A DNA stretch of 64,000 bases, taken from positions 1-64,000 of the forward strand of contig CAWJBD010000013.1 of NCBI GenBank assembly GCA_963841045.1, read 5' to 3'. This DNA is from Aalborgiella sp963841045. GTDB lineage: Bacteria; Pseudomonadota; Gammaproteobacteria; Burkholderiales; Burkholderiaceae_C. The notes beneath the pieces were generated by a model. That model made no database searches. It was given only the letters and a program-made list of their open reading frames with translations, and was not told the origin of the DNA. A program made the translations under genes and the position numbers. Positions 31,240 to 40,264 of this stretch are shown here, piece by piece (position 1 is the stretch's first letter; each line of letters opens with the position of its first letter).

Positions 31240-31632
31240 TCAGATTTTTTCTACCACGCAAAAACTAGCGGCGTAATCTGTTTCATCTGTCACGGTAATA
31301 TGCGCTTGCAAGCCTTGCGCATCGAACCAATTCTTCAATTCACCGTGTAATTTGATAGTTGGTTTGCCGCTTGGCAAATTCGCAATTTCGCACAATTGCC
31401 AACTCATCGGCATGCGCATACCCAAACCAATGGCTTTGCTAAAAGCCTCTTTTGCCGAAAACCGTGTCGCCAAAAACCGCAAACCACGCTCAGGCAAGCG
31501 TTCTGTACGTTTGGTCCAAACTGCGAATTCGCCATCGCTCAGTACTTTTTGCGCAAAGCGTTCACCCTGACGTTCATAAGTCGCGCGGATGCGGCGTATG
31601 TCGCAAATGTCAGTGCCTATTCCGTAAATCAT
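31240..31632 (-). CDS. acpS: AcpS, holo-ACP synthase
   Basis: AcpS attaches phosphopantetheine from CoA to acyl carrier protein (acpP is at 43989-44228). The 130-residue protein has MIYGIGTDICDIRRI at the start (metal-binding Asp) and FLATRFSAKEAFSKAIG, the second family signature. The start region is oddly duplicated: ATGATTTACGA is immediately followed by ATGATTTACGG, and only the second ATG is in frame with AcpS. pdxJ ends 18 bp upstream. Confidence 0.95.
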   Translation of the reverse strand: MIYGIGTDICDIRRIRATYERQGERFAQKVLSDGEFAVWTKRTERLPERGLRFLATRFSAKEAFSKAIGLGMRMPMSWQLCEIANLPSGKPTIKLHGELKNWFDAQGLQAHITVTDETDYAASFCVVEKI

Positions 31633-31650
31633 TCGTAAATCATTCGTGAT

Positions 31651-32406
31651 TCATGATGGTTTGTTAGCAAGCTGAATACAGCGCAAATACGCCTTGACGG
31701 TTTCGCTATATCCCATTTCCAAGGCATCAGCTATCAGCGCATGGCCGATGGATACTTCTTGCACGCCAGGTACTTGTTGGACAAACGCAGTTAAATTGTC
31801 GAGGTTCAAGTCATGCCCTGCATTGACTTGCAGACCCGCATCGATAGCGGCTTGTGCAGCATCTGCAAAACGTTTTAATTGCGCAGATTGCTGCGCTGTT
31901 CCCCATGCTGCCGCGTAGGGCTCGGTGTACAACTCAACACGGTCTGCACCGACTGATTTGGCCCATGCCATGCTACTGGCTTCTGCGTCCATGAACAAGC
32001 TCACGCGCACGCCCAAAGCTTTGGCCTCAGCTATCAAAGGGCGTAATTTTGTCGAATCATGTTCAGGGCTCCATCCATGATCGCTGGTGAATTGCCCTTC
32101 GCTATCGGGCACAAAAGTCGCTTGATGCGGTTGATACTTTCGAACAAAGCCCATCAGGTTTTGCAATGGATTGCCTTCAATATTCAACTCTTTTGCCGGC
32201 CAGTCTTTCATCATGGCAGCAATATCAGCCACATCATGTGCCCGGATATGACGCTCATCTGGACGCGGATGCAATGTAATGCCACTGGCACCCGCTTCCA
32301 AACATTGATTGGCTGCGCGGATCAGGCTTGGTATTCCAAGGTGGCGCGTGTTGCGTATGAGTGCCACTTTATTGAGATTAACGGAAAGGTGGGTGCTGTG
32401 CATCAT
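31651..32406 (-). CDS. pdxJ: PdxJ, pyridoxine 5'-phosphate synthase
   Basis: PdxJ condenses 3-amino-2-oxopropyl phosphate with deoxyxylulose-5-phosphate to make pyridoxine phosphate. The 251-residue TIM-barrel shows LSVNLNKVALIRNTR at the start, GITLHPRPDERHI, and the C-terminal GHDLNLDNL and EVSIGHALIADALEMG blocks. It is the usual neighbour of recO and acpS in the rnc-era-recO-pdxJ-acpS operon. Confidence 0.96.
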   Translation of the reverse strand: MMHSTHLSVNLNKVALIRNTRHLGIPSLIRAANQCLEAGASGITLHPRPDERHIRAHDVADIAAMMKDWPAKELNIEGNPLQNLMGFVRKYQPHQATFVPDSEGQFTSDHGWSPEHDSTKLRPLIAEAKALGVRVSLFMDAEASSMAWAKSVGADRVELYTEPYAAAWGTAQQSAQLKRFADAAQAAIDAGLQVNAGHDLNLDNLTAFVQQVPGVQEVSIGHALIADALEMGYSETVKAYLRCIQLANKPS

Positions 32407-32413
32407 TTTTGGT

Positions 32414-33181
32414 TCAAGTTGCTACGTTTTGAATATCCAGCATCATTTGCCGAGTTTTAAACGTATTCACACCACAATGGTAGTGCAAAACGGAACGCAG
32501 CTGGGTTTTCAATGATTGCAAATGATGGGTGCACGCACTCAGCAGAGTAGAAAATGAAGCTTCAGCTTCAAGTGCCGCTTGCAGTTGCAGCCATTGCACG
32601 CCTTGCAAACTGGCACGGTCGTCCTCATGCGCGATGCGTAAACCGCCTTCAGGCACCAAAACATAAGATTCGCTGTTTTCCAACTGTGCCAAAGTGCTGC
32701 TGTGACGATCTAAGGAGGGCAGCCAGCCTAGTTCTTTCAGTAAAGTCAATTCAAAAGCACGCAAAGCCACTTCAAGTATTGAATCAGATTCGTTTTGGTG
32801 GTTTGCTGATTGCGCCAAAATATTCACCGTTTGGACGTAGGTGTCAAACAATGCAGGATGGGGATCGTCGCGCACCAAGAGGCGCATCAGCAGTTCATTG
32901 ACATAGTAACCAGACATCAGCGCATCGCCCGTGGGCATGACATGTCCACCTGTCCACTCGGAGCTGCGTAAATTGCGAATCTCAGCTTCGCCGCCAAAGG
33001 CAATCCGCAGATTCTGCAAGGGCAACAGAATCGGGCGAAAACTGGAACTGGGCTTTTTGGCACCCCGTGCCACCAGCGCTACGCGCCCATGATGGCGCGT
33101 GAACACATCCAAAATCAGGCTGGATTCGCTCCAATCGTAGCGATGCAGCACATAGGCAGGTTCGTCAGATATGCGTTTCAT
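32414..33181 (-). CDS. recO: RecO, recombination mediator
   Basis: RecO works with RecR to load RecA on gapped DNA. The 255-residue protein has the N-terminal OB-fold start (EPAYVLHRYDWSESSLILDVFTRHHG), ARGAKKPSS, and a helical C-terminal domain. No zinc cysteine cluster is seen, as in other betaproteobacterial forms. Its ATG overlaps the era stop codon by 4 bp, so expression is coupled to era. Confidence 0.94.
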   Translation of the reverse strand: MKRISDEPAYVLHRYDWSESSLILDVFTRHHGRVALVARGAKKPSSSFRPILLPLQNLRIAFGGEAEIRNLRSSEWTGGHVMPTGDALMSGYYVNELLMRLLVRDDPHPALFDTYVQTVNILAQSANHQNESDSILEVALRAFELTLLKELGWLPSLDRHSSTLAQLENSESYVLVPEGGLRIAHEDDRASLQGVQWLQLQAALEAEASFSTLLSACTHHLQSLKTQLRSVLHYHCGVNTFKTRQMMLDIQNVAT

Positions 33182-34209
33182 TCATACCCGAAAGAACGCA
33201 CGCGGGCCTCATCATCAGCCCAACCAGACTTGACTTTGACCCAAAGTTCAATGAAGACTTTGGCATCCATTAATCGTTCAAGTTCTACACGCGTTTCAGT
33301 GCCAATGCGCTTGATGCGCTCGCCCTTGTCACCAATCACCATGGCTTTATGACCATCGCGTTCCACAATGATGGTGGCGGCAATTTTGACCAAGCGCTTT
33401 TGTCCAGCTTTTTTGGGTGCTTCTTCTTCAAACTTGTCTATCACCACTGTTGAGGTGTAGGGCAGCTCATCTCCCGTTAACCGGAATAATTTTTCTCGCA
33501 CCATCTCACTGGCCAAGAAACGCTCGCTTTTATCGGTCAATTCATCGGGCGCATAAAACCATGCTTGCTTTGGCAAATATTTTTTGCAAATATCAAACAA
33601 GCGCTCGATGTCTTTTGCATTCTTGGCAGACATGGGCACAAACTCATCGAATTTATGCTGCGCGTGCAGAGTTTGCAACCAGGGTGCGATATCGCCACGG
33701 CGATGAACCATGTCTAATTTATTGGCAATCAATAAGGTGGGGATTTTGTCGCTCAAGAGCGAAATCACTTTGTCATCGGCTTGATTGGTGCGCCCTGCTT
33801 CCACCACAAACAACACCAAATCCACATCTCCCACAGCACCTTGCACGGTTTTGTTTAAGGACCGATTCAAGGCATTGCCGTGCAAAGTTTGAAAGCCTGG
33901 CGTATCCACAAACACAAACTGAACCGCGCCTCTGGTTGACATTCCAGTGATGCGATGCCGCGTGGTTTGCGCCTTGCGTGATGTGATGCTGATTTTTTGC
34001 CCTACCAAGGCATTGAGCAAGGTTGATTTGCCGACATTGGGTTTGCCAACAATGGCGATCAAGCCGCAGTGCTGCTGGTCAGCTGGAACCGTATCTTTGT
34101 TTTGCGCTGCTTGGGCAGATGCAGCGGCCAGCATGGCGCCAATGTCGTCCTGGATATTTTGGTCTTTTTGACCTTCATCCGGCGTATTTATTGTATTATT
34201 TGCTATCAT
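33178..34209 (-). CDS. era: Era, ribosome-assembly GTPase, start within a repeat
   Basis: Era is a GTPase that binds the 16S 3' end during 30S maturation. G-domain motifs are GKPNVGKST, DTPGFQ and NKLD; a C-terminal KH domain follows (VIGDKGERIKRIG). The 343 residues include about 47 before the G domain, longer than the usual few, and residues 1-12 (MIANNTINTPDE) come from a copy of the dispersed repeat, which also supplies the ATG. A later ATG (residue 28 region, GAMLAAASA) is a possible real start. It follows rnc by 61 bp and overlaps recO by 4 bp. Confidence 0.94.
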   Translation of the reverse strand: MIANNTINTPDEGQKDQNIQDDIGAMLAAASAQAAQNKDTVPADQQHCGLIAIVGKPNVGKSTLLNALVGQKISITSRKAQTTRHRITGMSTRGAVQFVFVDTPGFQTLHGNALNRSLNKTVQGAVGDVDLVLFVVEAGRTNQADDKVISLLSDKIPTLLIANKLDMVHRRGDIAPWLQTLHAQHKFDEFVPMSAKNAKDIERLFDICKKYLPKQAWFYAPDELTDKSERFLASEMVREKLFRLTGDELPYTSTVVIDKFEEEAPKKAGQKRLVKIAATIIVERDGHKAMVIGDKGERIKRIGTETRVELERLMDAKVFIELWVKVKSGWADDEARVRSFGYE

Positions 34210-34220
34210 TATTATAGTAT
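34172..34220 (-). repeat. Dispersed 49-bp repeat, copy H (era start)
   Basis: On the minus strand: ATACTATAATAATGATAGCA, then AATAATACAATAAATACG, then CCGGATGAAGG. The tail AATAAATACGCCGG is identical to the best intergenic copies, but the middle has diverged and TAG is replaced by AAT. The era ATG (34207-34209) lies inside the palindrome. Confidence 0.8.
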
Positions 34221-34270
34221 TTTCGTCCGCTTGCTGTTGTTTCCATGAACTTTCATGGGAGTTATTTCTG

Positions 34271-34957
34271 CTATTTTTTAACGCGCTGCAACATCATCGT
34301 TGCTGCCGATTGTTCCGCATTGCGTCGTGAAGATCCCATGCCACGTTCGCTGAGTTTCAATTCAGCAATTTCACATTCAACCTCAAACGTTTGTTGATGA
34401 GCGGCGCCTATGGTGTCTACGATTCTGTAGACTGGCAGCTTCATCTTGCGTCCTTGCAACCATTCTTGCAATTCAGTTTTGGCGTCTTTGCCAATGGCTT
34501 GCATTTGGGGATTGACATCGACTTTTTGGAAAAGTCGCAACACCAAAGTCTTGGCTACCTGAAAGCCAGCATCCAGATATACGGCACCAATGATGGCCTC
34601 TAAAGTATCAGCCAATATGGATGGTCGCTTTTGCCCACCTGATTTAGATTCACCCTCACCCAATCGCAACACATCAGGCAGCCCCAGTTCCACCGCCAAT
34701 TGATGGAGCGTATCTTGCCTTACCAAATTGGCGCGAACCCTTGAAAGATCACCTTCCGGTAAATCGCGCAGCCGTTCATAGAGCATGTCTGCGATGACCA
34801 AGCCTAAAACCGAATCACCCAAAAACTCCAAACGTTCATTGTGATCGGCAGAAAAACTGCGATGTGTCAAAGCGCGTGCTAACAGCCCCTTGTCTTTGAA
34901 TGTATGTTCTAAGCGCTCTTGCAAGCGCGATGCCGATGCTGATAACAATGTGGTCAC
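34271..34957 (-). CDS. rnc: Ribonuclease III
   Basis: RNase III cuts double-stranded RNA, including rRNA precursors. The 228-residue protein carries the catalytic signature ERLEFLGDSVLGLVIAD, a second acidic site in LADTLEAIIGAVYLDAG, and a C-terminal dsRNA-binding domain (residues ~155-225). It stands in the lepB-DUF4845-rnc-era operon. Confidence 0.96.
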   Translation of the reverse strand: MTTLLSASASRLQERLEHTFKDKGLLARALTHRSFSADHNERLEFLGDSVLGLVIADMLYERLRDLPEGDLSRVRANLVRQDTLHQLAVELGLPDVLRLGEGESKSGGQKRPSILADTLEAIIGAVYLDAGFQVAKTLVLRLFQKVDVNPQMQAIGKDAKTELQEWLQGRKMKLPVYRIVDTIGAAHQQTFEVECEIAELKLSERGMGSSRRNAEQSAATMMLQRVKK

Positions 34958-34986
34958 GCTAAAAAGTCACGCTGTCTGAACCAAAA

Positions 34987-35355
34987 TCATTTAACTTCGC
35001 CAACGTATTTCATAACCAGATAGGCGGGACCTGCCAAATGAATCTCTTTGTTGTAGCTAAAGCGCACAACATTCTTATCACCTTCCTTGGTGACATCCAG
35101 GTCTTTGCCACTGATGGCATCAAAATAGCCGGCTGACTTGTTTTTATCAAAAGCACGTCGCACATCGGCTGCGCTGGCTTCACCCTTAGAAGTTTGAGCC
35201 GCCTTGACGATGGATTGGTACTCGATGACAGTTGGAACGACTTGCGCAATCACAACACCAACAACAGCCAGAATGCCGCCTACAAAAATCATTCCAATAA
35301 GACCCAGCCCGCGTTGTTTGGTCTTTGGTGAGGTTCGACGTAAATATTGATTCAT
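34987..35355 (-). CDS. DUF4845 membrane protein
   Basis: This 122-residue protein has a prepilin-like N-terminus: a basic stretch, KQRGLGLIGMIFVGGILAVV, then a hydrophobic helix and a small periplasmic domain. It matches DUF4845 proteins, which lie between lepB and rnc in many beta- and gammaproteobacteria and have no known function. The spacing to lepB (45 bp) and rnc (29 bp) supports an operon. Confidence 0.85.
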   Translation of the reverse strand: MNQYLRRTSPKTKQRGLGLIGMIFVGGILAVVGVVIAQVVPTVIEYQSIVKAAQTSKGEASAADVRRAFDKNKSAGYFDAISGKDLDVTKEGDKNVVRFSYNKEIHLAGPAYLVMKYVGEVK

Positions 35356-35400
35356 GACAAATTTTCCTAAATAGTAGGCGTCTCTGCTGTCGGTTGAGAT

Positions 35401-36381
35401 TTAGTCAAAAGAACCAATTCGGCTGAGATGACTGAAATTCATCCACACAAATGAAGCCTTGCCAACAATATTGGATTCAGGTACGAAGCCCCAGTACCTC
35501 GAATCCAGTGAGTTATCCCGATTATCGCCCATCATGAAATAATGTCCATCCGGCACTTTGCAGTTGATGCCATCAACTGTGTATGTGCAGTTTTGACGAA
35601 ACGCGTAATCAAATCCTTCACTGCCACTGATGAAAGCAGGCCGACTGTCTTCGTTCAATATGCGGTGTTTTTTCGTACCCAACATCTCTTCAAACTGCTT
35701 TGAATAATGCATTTCGTCTTCGTTGAAGAATTCTGGCATTGAAGAAGTTGCAATCGGCTTGCCATTGATTGTTAATTTTTTGTTCGAATACGAAATCTCA
35801 TCACCAGGCGTTCCAACAACGCGTTTGATGTAATCAACTTGTGGATTTGGAGGGTATTTAAATACCATGACATCGCCACGTGCTGGCGCTGTGCCATCAG
35901 TTATCTTCTTATTGATAACAGGTAGGCGCAAGCCGTAGTGGTATTTGTTTACCAATATCAAATCGCCAACTAACAATGTGGGAATCATTGAGCCAGTGGG
36001 TATCTTAAAAGGCTCAAACAAAAATGATCGCAACAAGAATACGATCAAAATGACTGGAAACAGTCCAGCAGTCCAATCTAACCACCAAGGTTGTGCGCGC
36101 AATTTCTCTTTGGCATTGGCAATGTTCGCAAGTTCGCCATCAACTCTGTCTATTCCCAACTTGCTTAATTCAGCCATGCGCAGATTGCTGGCTTTTTCTA
36201 ACTCTTCTGCAGCTTTTTCACGCTGTGGCAAAAAGTAAAACCGCTCAGCCAACCAATAACAACCGGTGACCACGACAGCAATCAAGAGCAACAATGGAAA
36301 ATTGCCCTCATGAAAACCAAAATACCAGCTACCAGCGTATGCCGCAAAAGCTGCAAGAATAATTGAAGTTAGAACTTGCAT
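35401..36381 (-). CDS. lepB: LepB, signal peptidase I
   Basis: LepB removes signal peptides from exported proteins. The 326-residue protein has N-terminal membrane segments (about 4-20, 28-45 and 106-122), the catalytic serine in PTGSMIPTL (Ser131) and the catalytic lysine in DYIKRVVG (Lys186), then GDNRDNSLDSRYWGFVP. The start ATG shares its last base with the lepA stop region, so it is co-translated with lepA, the usual arrangement. Confidence 0.96.
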   Translation of the reverse strand: MQVLTSIILAAFAAYAGSWYFGFHEGNFPLLLLIAVVVTGCYWLAERFYFLPQREKAAEELEKASNLRMAELSKLGIDRVDGELANIANAKEKLRAQPWWLDWTAGLFPVILIVFLLRSFLFEPFKIPTGSMIPTLLVGDLILVNKYHYGLRLPVINKKITDGTAPARGDVMVFKYPPNPQVDYIKRVVGTPGDEISYSNKKLTINGKPIATSSMPEFFNEDEMHYSKQFEEMLGTKKHRILNEDSRPAFISGSEGFDYAFRQNCTYTVDGINCKVPDGHYFMMGDNRDNSLDSRYWGFVPESNIVGKASFVWMNFSHLSRIGSFD

Positions 36382-38195
36382 TAATCTTGCACCTGTAAGA
36401 TGGCCAAGAAAGCTTCTTGTGGCACTTCGACGGATCCGATTTGTTTCATGCGTTTTTTACCTGCTTTTTGCTTTTCCAAAAGTTTGCGTTTGCGTGACAC
36501 ATCACCACCATAACATTTTGCAATGACGTTTTTGCGCAATGCTTTGAGCGATTCCCTTGCAATGATGGTTGCACCAATGGCCGCTTGAATGGCAACATCA
36601 AATTGTTGGCGCGAAATAATCTCTCTCATTTTAGCGACGACTGCTCGCCCTCTGTATTGTGCTTGCGAGCGATGTACGATGATTGACAGCGCATCAACTT
36701 TTTCGCCATTCAGCAATATATCGACCTTGACGACATCAGCTGCTCTGAATTCTTTGAACTCATAGTCCATAGATGCATATCCGCGGCTGACCGATTTCAA
36801 CTTGTCAAAAAAATCCAGAACAATTTCGCCCAATGGAATTTCATATGTCAGCTTGACTTGCCGCCCAGCATAGGTCATGTCCAATTGAATGCCACGCTTT
36901 TGATTGGCCAATGTCATGACAGAGCCAACATATTCTTGTGGCATGTACAAGTGAACGGTGACGATGGGCTCACGTATCTCAGTCATGCGCCCTTGTTCAG
37001 GCATTTTGGCGGGGTTTTCAACCATGGTCACAACACCATCTGCCGTCACCACTTCGTAGACAACACTTGGGGCCGTCGTAATCAAGTCTTGGTCAAACTC
37101 TCGCTCCAAGCGCTCTTGCACAATCTCCATGTGCAACAAACCCAAGAAGCCACAACGGAAGCCGAATCCCAATGCTTGGCTCACCTCAGGCTCATATTGC
37201 AAGGAGGCATCGTTCAGCTTCAACTTCTCTAGACTGTCGCGCAATCCTTCGTATTGATTGGCTTCAGTTGGGTACAAACCTGCGAACACCTGTGGTTGAA
37301 TTTCCTTGAAACCCGGCAAAGCTTCGGTGGCCGTTGCTGCCGCCCCGCCAGAACCCAGCTTGATCTGTGTGACCGTGTCGCCTACTTTCGCAGCTTGCAA
37401 CTCTTTAATGCCTGCAATGATGTAGCCCACTTCACCCGTCTCTAAAGCTGGGCGTTCTTTATCTGTCGGCGTAAATACACCGACTTTGTCTGCGTTGTAT
37501 GTGGCTCCAGTGGCCATCATTTTGATGCGATCGTTCTTGACCAAACGGCCATCTACGACCCTGACCAACATCACAACGCCAACATAACTGTCAAACCAGC
37601 TGTCAATGATCATGGCGCGCAAAGGCGCATCAGGATTGCCGCGTGGTGGTGGCACTTTTGAAACAACCATTTCCAAAATGTCATCAATGCCCAAACCAGT
37701 TTTAGCAGAGCAAGAGATTGCGTCCGACGCATCAATGCCAATCACATCTTCAATTTCTTTGCGTGCCCCTTCAGGATCTGCATTTGGCAAATCCATTTTG
37801 TTCAACACAGGGATCACTTCTACACCGAGGTCCAACGCGGTGTAGCAATTCGCAACTGTTTGTGCCTCAACGCCTTGGCTGGCATCAACCACAAGCAAGG
37901 CACCTTCACACGCACTCAATGAACGCGATACTTCATATGAAAAGTCAACGTGACCAGGTGTATCAATCAAATTGAGGTTGTATACCTGACCATCTTTAGC
38001 CTTGTAGTGCAATGCTGCGGTCTGAGCTTTGATAGTTATCCCACGCTCTTTCTCAATGTCCATCGAGTCGAGTACTTGCGCTGTCATTTCACGAACTTCA
38101 AGTCCGCCACAGCGTTGTATCAAACGATCTGCCAAAGTCGATTTGCCATGATCGATGTGTGCAATGATAGAAAAATTTCTGATGTGATTCATCAA
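36381..38195 (-). CDS. lepA: LepA (EF4), back-translocating elongation factor
   Basis: LepA is a ribosome-bound GTPase that affects initiation and elongation under stress. The 604-residue protein has AHIDHGKSTLADRL (G1), DTPGHVDF (G3), NKMDLPNADP (G4), the EF-G-like domains and the unique C-terminal domain ending KQIGSVEVPQEAFLA. Length is typical. It heads the lepA-lepB-DUF4845-rnc-era-recO run. A terminator hairpin lies 60 bp upstream of its ATG. Confidence 0.97.
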   Translation of the reverse strand: MMNHIRNFSIIAHIDHGKSTLADRLIQRCGGLEVREMTAQVLDSMDIEKERGITIKAQTAALHYKAKDGQVYNLNLIDTPGHVDFSYEVSRSLSACEGALLVVDASQGVEAQTVANCYTALDLGVEVIPVLNKMDLPNADPEGARKEIEDVIGIDASDAISCSAKTGLGIDDILEMVVSKVPPPRGNPDAPLRAMIIDSWFDSYVGVVMLVRVVDGRLVKNDRIKMMATGATYNADKVGVFTPTDKERPALETGEVGYIIAGIKELQAAKVGDTVTQIKLGSGGAAATATEALPGFKEIQPQVFAGLYPTEANQYEGLRDSLEKLKLNDASLQYEPEVSQALGFGFRCGFLGLLHMEIVQERLEREFDQDLITTAPSVVYEVVTADGVVTMVENPAKMPEQGRMTEIREPIVTVHLYMPQEYVGSVMTLANQKRGIQLDMTYAGRQVKLTYEIPLGEIVLDFFDKLKSVSRGYASMDYEFKEFRAADVVKVDILLNGEKVDALSIIVHRSQAQYRGRAVVAKMREIISRQQFDVAIQAAIGATIIARESLKALRKNVIAKCYGGDVSRKRKLLEKQKAGKKRMKQIGSVEVPQEAFLAILQVQD

Positions 38196-38254
38196 TGAGA
38201 AGCTTTAAGTGATTGAATTAAAACGTTGCGCATACCAAATATATATTTCAAGCA

Positions 38255-38286
38255 TAAAAAAGGGCGCGTCATTTTGTGACGCGCCC
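38255..38286 (-). terminator. Rho-independent terminator upstream of lepA
   Basis: A perfect 10-bp GC-rich stem (GGGCGCGTCA / TGACGCGCCC, loop of 5) is followed on the minus strand by TTTTTT. There is no T-run on the other side, so it acts on minus-strand transcripts only. It lies 400 bp after degP and 60 bp before lepA. Confidence 0.88.
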
Positions 38287-38322
38287 GACAAACCAACAAG
38301 CATGGCAACTGCGATAGTTGGG
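38255..38322 (-). ncRNA. Candidate ~67-nt terminated RNA upstream of lepA
   Basis: On the minus strand, TTCACA (38350-38355) and TACAAT (38328-38333) with a 16-bp spacer form a promoter-like pair. A transcript starting near 38322 would run to the terminator at 38255-38286 and end 60 bp before lepA. It could be a small RNA, or the attenuated leader of the lepA operon. There is no known RNA family I recognise in it. It could also be just the 3' end of the degP mRNA. Confidence 0.35.
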
Positions 38323-38688
38323 ACTTCATTGTAGGCAAAAAAAACCATCTGTGAAGCCCAATATTTTTACTTATTACGTTGTTGCGGACATGCAACGAAA
38401 AGTTATGCACAGCTTATTCAGTTTGTCTTGTATAAGTCACATGTCAACTTGTGGACGAATTGTGGATGATCAGTTCGTGGTCACGAATTTCTTGCACGTA
38501 TGACAAAAAACATAATAAATTCGCCAATTTTGGCAATTTTATACCCTTCATTCTACCAAATTGGGGGTCGGAAAATTTCTGCAAGTTAGCTTGTGCTTAC
38601 TTATAAACAATTGTAAAAATCAAAAAATATATATTTTCTGTACCCCGTTGCAGACTAAAAGCAAATCTGCTTAGGTTTTTGGTAGTTC

Positions 38689-40215
38689 TTATTTGGCGGG
38701 TTTGATCAAGGTAAATTGCATCCAATCGCCCCTTTTATACATGATGCTGATTGATTTCGATTTATCAGTTTTACTCAAAACCGTCTCAAACTCTTTCACA
38801 TTGCTAATTTCATTGCCCGCAATTGAAACGATCACGTCGTTTTCACGCAGACCAGCGCGCGCTGCTTGTTCGGTTGCACTCTCTACGACAACGCCGCTTT
38901 TCATTTTCATTTCCTTCTTTTGTGAATCAGACAAATCACTGATCACCAATCCAAGTGCTTGCGCACCTGTGCCAGATTTGGGTTTTTCAGTTTTCGATGA
39001 ACTTGGTGCTTTTGCAACTTTTTCATCTTCAAAATCAATTAACGAGATTGGGAATTCCTTCGTATTGCCACGTCTAAAGACAGTGATTGTGCTTTTGCTA
39101 CCAGGCTTGGTATTGCCAACAATGCGCGGAAGGTCACTGGATTTTTCAATTGTCACACCACCAAATTTCAATATCACATCACCAGCTTCTACTCCTGCCA
39201 AAGCTGCCGGTCCGCCCGCCTCTACACCACGCACCAAAGCCCCTTGCGTCTTTGCCAGACCCATGGCATCTGCAACATCCTTGTTGACTGTTTCAATTTG
39301 AACACCAATGCGGCCACGCGCCACTCTACCGCTGCTGCGCAGTTGGTTGCTGACCCTGATTGCTTCGTCCATCGGAATCGCAAAAGAAATCCCTTGGAAA
39401 CCACCTGATCTGGAATAGATTTGACTGTTGATACCCACTACTTCGCCACGCATGTTGATCAGTGGTCCGCCCGAATTACCGGGATTAATGGCTACATCCG
39501 TTTGTATCAATGGGAGTAATTCACCTGTATCGCGTTGCTTGGCACTCACAATGCCTGCCGTGACCGTGTTTTCCAAACCGAATGGTGAACCAATTGCCAT
39601 CACCCATTCACCCACTTTCAACTTACTCACATCGCCAATTTTGACGGCCGATAATCCGCTGGCATCTATCTTGATTACCGCAACATCAGACCGTTTGTCA
39701 GCACCGATGATTTTGGCCTTGAACTCACGCTTATCAGTCAAGGTCACCAACACTTCATCCGCTCCCTCAACCACATGCGCATTGGTCATGACAAAACCGT
39801 CAGAACTGAGCACAAACCCAGAACCAACACCACGTTGGCGTTCTTGTTTCGGCTCTGCTTGAGGCTTGCCGTTTTTAGGTGCCCTTGGGTCTGCTTTGGG
39901 ATCTTTTGGATCTGCCTTGGGTTGTGGCAGACCGCGCTCGCCAAAAAAACGTCGCAACAGTTCTTGCATGTCCTCATCGCTGTCGCCGCCTAACTCTCCC
40001 AATCGAGACCGTGAACTGGTCTTCTCAATGGTTCTGATGTTCACAACCGAGGGCCCCACTTGCTCTACCAGCTCCGTGAAATCGGGCAAACCTCTGGCTG
40101 ATGCTTGCGATGCTGTCATTGCAACTGAAACAGTCAAAATGCCGAAACAGACACTGCTCATCATGCCTCGCAAAAAGCCAATGCCAACATAACGGTCAAA
40201 ACTTGTTAAGTTCAT
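38689..40215 (-). CDS. degP: DegP/MucD-type periplasmic serine protease
   Basis: This HtrA-family protease degrades or refolds misfolded envelope proteins. I start at the ATG at 40215 (MNLTSFDRY), which has GAGAGG 9-14 nt upstream; the open frame extends 6 codons further to a TTG. The 508 residues comprise a signal peptide (cleavage likely after ASA, residue 40), a trypsin-like domain with TNAHVVEG (His), RSDVAVIKID (Asp) and GNSGGPL (Ser, near 246), and two PDZ domains. It is the last gene of rpoE-rseA-rseB-degP, so probably sigma-E controlled. A proline- and lysine-rich linker (residues ~85-115) follows the first strand region. Confidence 0.94.
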   Translation of the reverse strand: MNLTSFDRYVGIGFLRGMMSSVCFGILTVSVAMTASQASARGLPDFTELVEQVGPSVVNIRTIEKTSSRSRLGELGGDSDEDMQELLRRFFGERGLPQPKADPKDPKADPRAPKNGKPQAEPKQERQRGVGSGFVLSSDGFVMTNAHVVEGADEVLVTLTDKREFKAKIIGADKRSDVAVIKIDASGLSAVKIGDVSKLKVGEWVMAIGSPFGLENTVTAGIVSAKQRDTGELLPLIQTDVAINPGNSGGPLINMRGEVVGINSQIYSRSGGFQGISFAIPMDEAIRVSNQLRSSGRVARGRIGVQIETVNKDVADAMGLAKTQGALVRGVEAGGPAALAGVEAGDVILKFGGVTIEKSSDLPRIVGNTKPGSKSTITVFRRGNTKEFPISLIDFEDEKVAKAPSSSKTEKPKSGTGAQALGLVISDLSDSQKKEMKMKSGVVVESATEQAARAGLRENDVIVSIAGNEISNVKEFETVLSKTDKSKSISIMYKRGDWMQFTLIKPAK

Positions 40216-40264
40216 TTTGTGAAACCCTCTCAAATCAACATCAATTAGAAATTATTCCCAGAAT

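Larger units (their letters stand above)
38196..38688. other. 490-bp gap between degP and lepA
   Basis: I find no convincing protein gene here. It holds a strong minus-strand terminator (38255-38286), a promoter-like pair upstream of it (38328-38355), and an AT-rich part (38505-38640). Three sequences close to the DnaA box TTATCCACA lie within 70 bp: TTATGCACA (38403-38411) and, on the minus strand, TCGTCCACA (38450-38458) and TCATCCACA (38461-38469). Their meaning is open; dnaA and dnaN are not nearby. Confidence 0.6.
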
